This document shows, in pieces, positions 60,085 through 64,000 of a stretch of 64,000 bases of DNA (within the stretch, counting starts at the first letter, position 1; each line of letters opens with the position of its first letter). The notes beneath the pieces are model-generated. The model saw only the letters and a program-made list of their open reading frames with translations. It was not told the origin of the DNA and made no database searches. This DNA comes from Aliivibrio salmonicida LFI1238. Lineage in GTDB: Bacteria; Pseudomonadota; Gammaproteobacteria; Enterobacterales; Vibrionaceae. The translations under genes were made by a program, and so were the position numbers. Location: the NCBI RefSeq assembly GCF_000196495.1, contig NC_011313.1:806001-870000 (forward strand). Direction: 5' to 3'.

Positions 60085-61272
60085 TTACTTATTTGCAACA
60101 GAGGCAACGGATTTTGCAACATAATCAATATGCTGCTCTTGCATTCCTGCAATATTAATACGACCGTCCCCTACCGCATAAATTCCATGGTCAGATTTTA
60201 ACTGTGCCATTTGATCGCCATTGAAGCCAATCACAGAAAACATGCCTTTATGTTGTTCAATAAAATCAAACTGAGTCGATTGCGTTTCATCACGCAGCGC
60301 CGCACACAGATTCGAACGTAAACCAAGTAAACGTTTTTGCATCTCATCTAACTCAGTACGCCATGATAATGTTAATGCCGCATCGTTTAAGATTCGCCCC
60401 ACAATGGCCGCACCGTGATCAGGTGGCATGGTGTAAGTCGCTCGTGCCATTTGCAATAATTTCGCTTTGGCGTTCATCGCAATCTCAATATTGGCTGCAA
60501 TAACCATTGCTGCACCAGTGCGTTCACGGTACAAACCAAAGTTTTTAGAACATGACGTCGCAATAAACATTTGAGGCACACGCTCCGCCATAAAGCGTAA
60601 CCCTGCTGCATCAGATTCTAAGCCATCACCAAAACCTTGGTAGGCAATATCAACAAAAGGAATAAAGCCGTTTTTCAACGCCAATTCAGTAATTGCTATC
60701 CAATCAGACAGACGTATATCAGCCCCTGTTGGGTTATGACAACAACCGTGCAGCAAGATGATGTCTTTAGGTCCAGCCTTGGCTAAATCAGCCATCATCG
60801 CTTCACTATCAACATGTTTCGTTACAGGATTAAAATAAGAGTAATGCTTAACCTTTAAGCCTGCCGCTTCCATTACCGGTTGATGATTAATGTAACTTGG
60901 ATTACTTATCCAAACTGTCGCGCCTGGTTCTGTTGATTTAATTAAATCGGCAATCATGCGCAATGCGCCACTGGCACCAGGCGTTTGAATGGCAGAAACA
61001 CGCTCATAAGCAGACGTATCACGTAATAACAGATCAACCATGCTTTGGTTAAAGACTTCACAACCAGCAAGGCCAACGTACGCTTTTGTGGTTTGCTCAG
61101 CAGCGATAGCTTTCGCTGAATCACTCACCGCTTTCATGATTGGAGTATGACCTTGGTCGTTACGATAAACACCAATGCCGAGATCGACTTTGTTGTCGCG
61201 ATCATCAGCACGGTATTCAATAGAGAGAGAAAGAATGGGATCTTTAGCAGGAGTCGCTATATTTTGCAGCAT
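60085..61272 (-). CDS. Aromatic amino acid / aspartate aminotransferase (TyrB/AspC family)
   Basis: A 395-aa class I PLP aminotransferase that moves an amino group between aromatic or acidic amino acids and 2-oxoglutarate. Key blocks: KVDLGIGVYRNDQGHTP near residue 28, HGCCHNPTGADI near 187 (Asn that contacts PLP), FVDIAYQGFGDG near 216 and the Schiff-base Lys in ATSCSKNFGLYRERTG near 242; the Arg of YRERTG binds phosphate. The sequence alone does not settle TyrB versus AspC specificity. It has no operon partner; nrdG follows upstream at 90 bases. Confidence 0.88.
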   Translation of the reverse strand: MLQNIATPAKDPILSLSIEYRADDRDNKVDLGIGVYRNDQGHTPIMKAVSDSAKAIAAEQTTKAYVGLAGCEVFNQSMVDLLLRDTSAYERVSAIQTPGASGALRMIADLIKSTEPGATVWISNPSYINHQPVMEAAGLKVKHYSYFNPVTKHVDSEAMMADLAKAGPKDIILLHGCCHNPTGADIRLSDWIAITELALKNGFIPFVDIAYQGFGDGLESDAAGLRFMAERVPQMFIATSCSKNFGLYRERTGAAMVIAANIEIAMNAKAKLLQMARATYTMPPDHGAAIVGRILNDAALTLSWRTELDEMQKRLLGLRSNLCAALRDETQSTQFDFIEQHKGMFSVIGFNGDQMAQLKSDHGIYAVGDGRINIAGMQEQHIDYVAKSVASVANK

Positions 61273-61362
61273 ATTTTCATATCCTCATGATCTGTAATAC
61301 ATTTAAATTACCATTCAGACAGGAAAATATCACGGTTTATTGCTTAATTTTTTACTCTAATT

Positions 61363-61833
61363 TTACAACTCATTAAAATAATGAATGATTTGATTACTGC
61401 TTCCACGCCAATCTAATGATGGATCCGCTTTCTCTTGCTCAAATCGGCCATCGATTAACGTATCAACCAAATTCACAATCTCTTGCTGCGTTGGGTTAAG
61501 CTCGCTTAACGTATAACCTGTCCACATCCAAATGTCTTTATTCTCACATTCAGAGTTAACTCGTTTAACTAACTTAAGCACTGCCTCACAATTGGCTGGA
61601 TGAAGAGGATCGCCACCTGACAGCGACAACCCTCGACGATGAATACGCGTATCATTCAAATCGGCAATGATCTTATCTTCCAATTCCTGACAAAATACAT
61701 GACCTGAGTTTGGATTTAATGTGGACTTGTTATAGCACCCTTTACAGTTGTGCTCACAACCAGAAACAAACAGGGTACAGCGTGTACCCGGTCCGTTAAT
61801 CACATCAATTGAATGATATACGTGATAATTCAT
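61363..61833 (-). CDS. nrdG: Anaerobic ribonucleotide reductase activase
   Basis: A 156-aa radical-SAM activase that installs the glycyl radical in NrdD. The CxxxCxxC cluster motif appears as LFVSGCEHNCKGCYNKSTLN near residue 22, and SLSGGDPLHPANC near 70 is the SAM-binding Gly block. Its start shares a base with the nrdD stop, so the two are coupled. Length is normal. Confidence 0.95.
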   Translation of the reverse strand: MNYHVYHSIDVINGPGTRCTLFVSGCEHNCKGCYNKSTLNPNSGHVFCQELEDKIIADLNDTRIHRRGLSLSGGDPLHPANCEAVLKLVKRVNSECENKDIWMWTGYTLSELNPTQQEIVNLVDTLIDGRFEQEKADPSLDWRGSSNQIIHYFNEL

Positions 61834-63953
61834 TATAAATGTTTCACTCGACGTTGAACTTCTTCTTGCTTACCAAAGTTAAATGGACGTGCATCAGGGC
61901 TGCCTAAATAACCACATACTCGACGTGTTACTGACACTTTGGTTGAGCCATGATTGCCACATTTAGGACATGTGAAACCTTTACTTGTACATTCAAACTC
62001 ACCCGTAAAACCACATTCATAGCATTCATCAATGGGGGTGTTTGTTCCGTAATAAGGCACACGGCTGTAGCTGTAATCCCATACATTTTCTAACGCTTCA
62101 ATATTGCGTTGCATGTTAGGGAATTCACCATAACAAATGAAACCACCGCTTGAGATCTCAGGGTATGGCATTTCAAAATCAATCTTATCGTATGGGTTCA
62201 CTACTTTTTGAACATCAAGGTGGAAACTGTTGGTGTAGTACCCTTTGTCTGTCACTTTATCGATAACACCAAACTGTGTGTTATCTAATTTACAGAAACG
62301 AGAACATAAGTTTTCACTTGGTGTGCCATAAAGGCTAAAGCCAAAACCGGTTTCTTTTGTCCATACTTCTACAGCATCTTTTAGGTATTGAATAATGTCT
62401 AATGCTTTTACTTGAAGCTCTGCGTTGTCATATAAGTGATCATCACTACCGAACAATGCTTCAATCGTTTCATGCACACCAATGTAACCCAGCGATACTG
62501 AAGCACGGCCATTTTTAAAGATATTAATGATGTCATCATCTGGTTTCAGACGAACACCACACGCCCCTTCCATATAAAGGATAGGAGCCACACGAGCCTT
62601 CACGCCTTCAAGACGAGAGATACGCGTTTCTAATGCGCGACGACAAAGAAGTAGACGCTCATCAAGCAATTTGTAGAATGCAGTCACATCACCTTTCGCT
62701 TCAATCGCAACACGAGGAAGGTTTAAGCTGATAACACCAATGTTATTACGGCCATCATGAATTTGTTCGCCATTTTCTTCATAAACGTCTAAGAAGCTGC
62801 GACATCCCATTGGCGTTTTGAATGACCCCGTCACTTCAACCACTTTGTCGTAGTTAAGAATGTCTGGGTACATACGTTTTGTAGCACATTCAAGCGCAAG
62901 TTCTTTAATGTCGTAATGAGGATCCGATTTTTTATGATTCAAACCATCACGAATAGCGAAGACTAATTTTGGGAATACCGCTGTTTTACGGTTTTTACCT
63001 AAACCAGCAATACGGTTCGCTAAAATAGAACGTTGAATTAATTTTGATTCCCAGCTTGTGCCTAAACCAAAACCAAACGTAACAAAAGGCGTTTGCCCAT
63101 TCGCGGTATGTAATGTGTTTACTTCATACTCAAGAGATTGGAATGCGTCATAACATTCTTTTTCTGTTTGTGCTTGAGCAAACGCTTCAGCATCCGCAAT
63201 ATTCCATTTCTCAGCCAATTTCTTCGCTTTTTCGTAACTAACCGTTACATAAGGCGCAAGAATTTCATCAATACGGTTAATCGTAGTTCCGCCGTAGATA
63301 TGACTTGCAACTTGAGCAATGATTTGCGCGGTTACTGCTGTCGCTGTGGCAATCGATTTTGGTGTATCGATTTCCGCATTACCCATTTTAAAGCCACCGG
63401 TTAACATGCCTTTTAAGTCAATCAGCATACAGTTAAACATTGGGAAGAACGGGGCGTAATCTAAATCGTGGTAATGGATCTCGCCACGTTCATGCGCTTG
63501 AACGATATCACGCGGTAAAATATGACGTGTCGCATAGTGTTTAGCCACAATGCCCGCCAGTAAATCACGCTGTGTTGGGATAACTTTGCCGTCTTTATTG
63601 GCATTTTCGTTCAATAACTCAGCATTACTTTGTTCAATCAGGCCGCTAATTTCTTTATTTAACACACTGATTTTTTCACGAGCAATGTCACGGTCATGGC
63701 GATACTCAATATAAGCACGCGCTAACACTTTGTGTGGCCCTTGCATTAATTCGTTTTCAACCAGATCTTGGATCTGACGAATACCCACTTCTTTTTGTCC
63801 CTGTAGAGCCACTTCAACGGCATGAGCCACTAGCTGAGCATAACTCTCAATTTCAGGCGTAACCTGCTCTGAAGCGCCTTTTACAGCGTCAATAATACGA
63901 GAATTCTCATAGGCTGCACGACTTCCATCTCGTTTGATTACAGTTATGTTCAC
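61833..63953 (-). CDS. nrdD: Anaerobic ribonucleoside-triphosphate reductase
   Basis: A 706-aa enzyme that reduces ribonucleotides without oxygen. An N-terminal ATP-cone (KRDGSRAAYENSRIIDAVKG near residue 7) regulates activity. The catalytic barrel is followed near the C-terminus by a four-Cys zinc site (CYECGFTGEF, then CPKCG) and the glycyl-radical loop RRVCGYLGSPDARPFN near 683. The gene starts at ATG 63953, with the promoter (46 bases visible) cut by the window edge. nrdG follows by a one-base overlap. Confidence 0.96.
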   Translation of the reverse strand: MNITVIKRDGSRAAYENSRIIDAVKGASEQVTPEIESYAQLVAHAVEVALQGQKEVGIRQIQDLVENELMQGPHKVLARAYIEYRHDRDIAREKISVLNKEISGLIEQSNAELLNENANKDGKVIPTQRDLLAGIVAKHYATRHILPRDIVQAHERGEIHYHDLDYAPFFPMFNCMLIDLKGMLTGGFKMGNAEIDTPKSIATATAVTAQIIAQVASHIYGGTTINRIDEILAPYVTVSYEKAKKLAEKWNIADAEAFAQAQTEKECYDAFQSLEYEVNTLHTANGQTPFVTFGFGLGTSWESKLIQRSILANRIAGLGKNRKTAVFPKLVFAIRDGLNHKKSDPHYDIKELALECATKRMYPDILNYDKVVEVTGSFKTPMGCRSFLDVYEENGEQIHDGRNNIGVISLNLPRVAIEAKGDVTAFYKLLDERLLLCRRALETRISRLEGVKARVAPILYMEGACGVRLKPDDDIINIFKNGRASVSLGYIGVHETIEALFGSDDHLYDNAELQVKALDIIQYLKDAVEVWTKETGFGFSLYGTPSENLCSRFCKLDNTQFGVIDKVTDKGYYTNSFHLDVQKVVNPYDKIDFEMPYPEISSGGFICYGEFPNMQRNIEALENVWDYSYSRVPYYGTNTPIDECYECGFTGEFECTSKGFTCPKCGNHGSTKVSVTRRVCGYLGSPDARPFNFGKQEEVQRRVKHL

Positions 63954-64000
63954 AGTGGCTCCAAATACTAAATAGTGGGTGCATTAGACTCGCTAACACA

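Overview
The window is AT-rich gammaproteobacterial DNA from the Vibrionaceae, most like Aliivibrio. Gene content and order (cmoM-elyC, kdsB-ycaR-lpxK-msbA-comEC, torECA, DUF2058-DUF2986, Mn-dependent pyrophosphatase, gcvHP, nrdDG) are typical of that family. The IS load (two IS66 and two IS982 copies plus one IS630, with several genes broken beside them) recalls the IS-rich A. salmonicida; that species assignment is inference.

Layout. 1-9.1 kb: chromosomal core with the start of cmoM, elyC, the lipid A/Kdo cluster (kdsB, ycaR, lpxK, msbA), comEC, a DUF2062 membrane protein, a small zinc-ribbon protein and ppaC. 9.4-17.4 kb: an accessory island built on P2-like phage remnants (frameshifted replication protein A, three Ogr/Delta-type zinc proteins, one orphan P2 gpN-type capsid gene). 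It carries two anti-phage cassettes: an intact Septu-like ATPase + HNH pair, and a GmrSD-type (DUF262-DUF1524) gene split by an IS630 element. 17.4-19.7 kb: intact IS66 copy 1, with gene stumps on both sides. 19.8-28.1 kb: DUF1566 protein, OmpA-like lipoprotein, a 56-aa membrane protein, YdjM-like protein, a chemoreceptor, and an scs (suppressor of copper sensitivity) operon whose scsC is frameshifted. 28.1-35 kb: GGDEF/EAL gene cut by IS982 copy 1, an XRE-cupin regulator divergent from gcvH-gcvP, then the glycine cleavage genes. 35.1-43.4 kb: IS66 copy 2 (tnpC with a nonsense codon) truncating a chemoreceptor, a GH36 alpha-galactosidase and a second related chemoreceptor. 43.6-50 kb: torECA TMAO respiration operon, a Cys-rich DUF1289 protein, DUF2058/DUF2986 genes, IS982 copy 2. 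50-64 kb: yjjG, modABC, cobQ, a BOF protein, a beta-barrel candidate, a tandem pair of MltF-like genes (first one broken), a retropepsin-like lipoprotein, an aromatic aminotransferase and nrdG-nrdD.

How it fits together. The intact pathways point to a facultative anaerobe with TMAO respiration (torECA, molybdate uptake by modABC), anaerobic deoxynucleotide synthesis (nrdDG), glycine catabolism, chemotaxis and periplasmic thiol/copper stress handling. IS activity has broken or trimmed at least five genes (gmrSD, GGDEF-EAL, one MCP and the two stumps at IS66 copy 1). Small indels broke scsC, the MltF-like paralogue and the phage rep gene. Neither IS66 copy nor IS982 copy 1 has a matching target duplication, so these elements probably mediated rearrangements. 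The most unusual part is the 9.4-17.4 kb phage/satellite-like remnant with its two defence cassettes.
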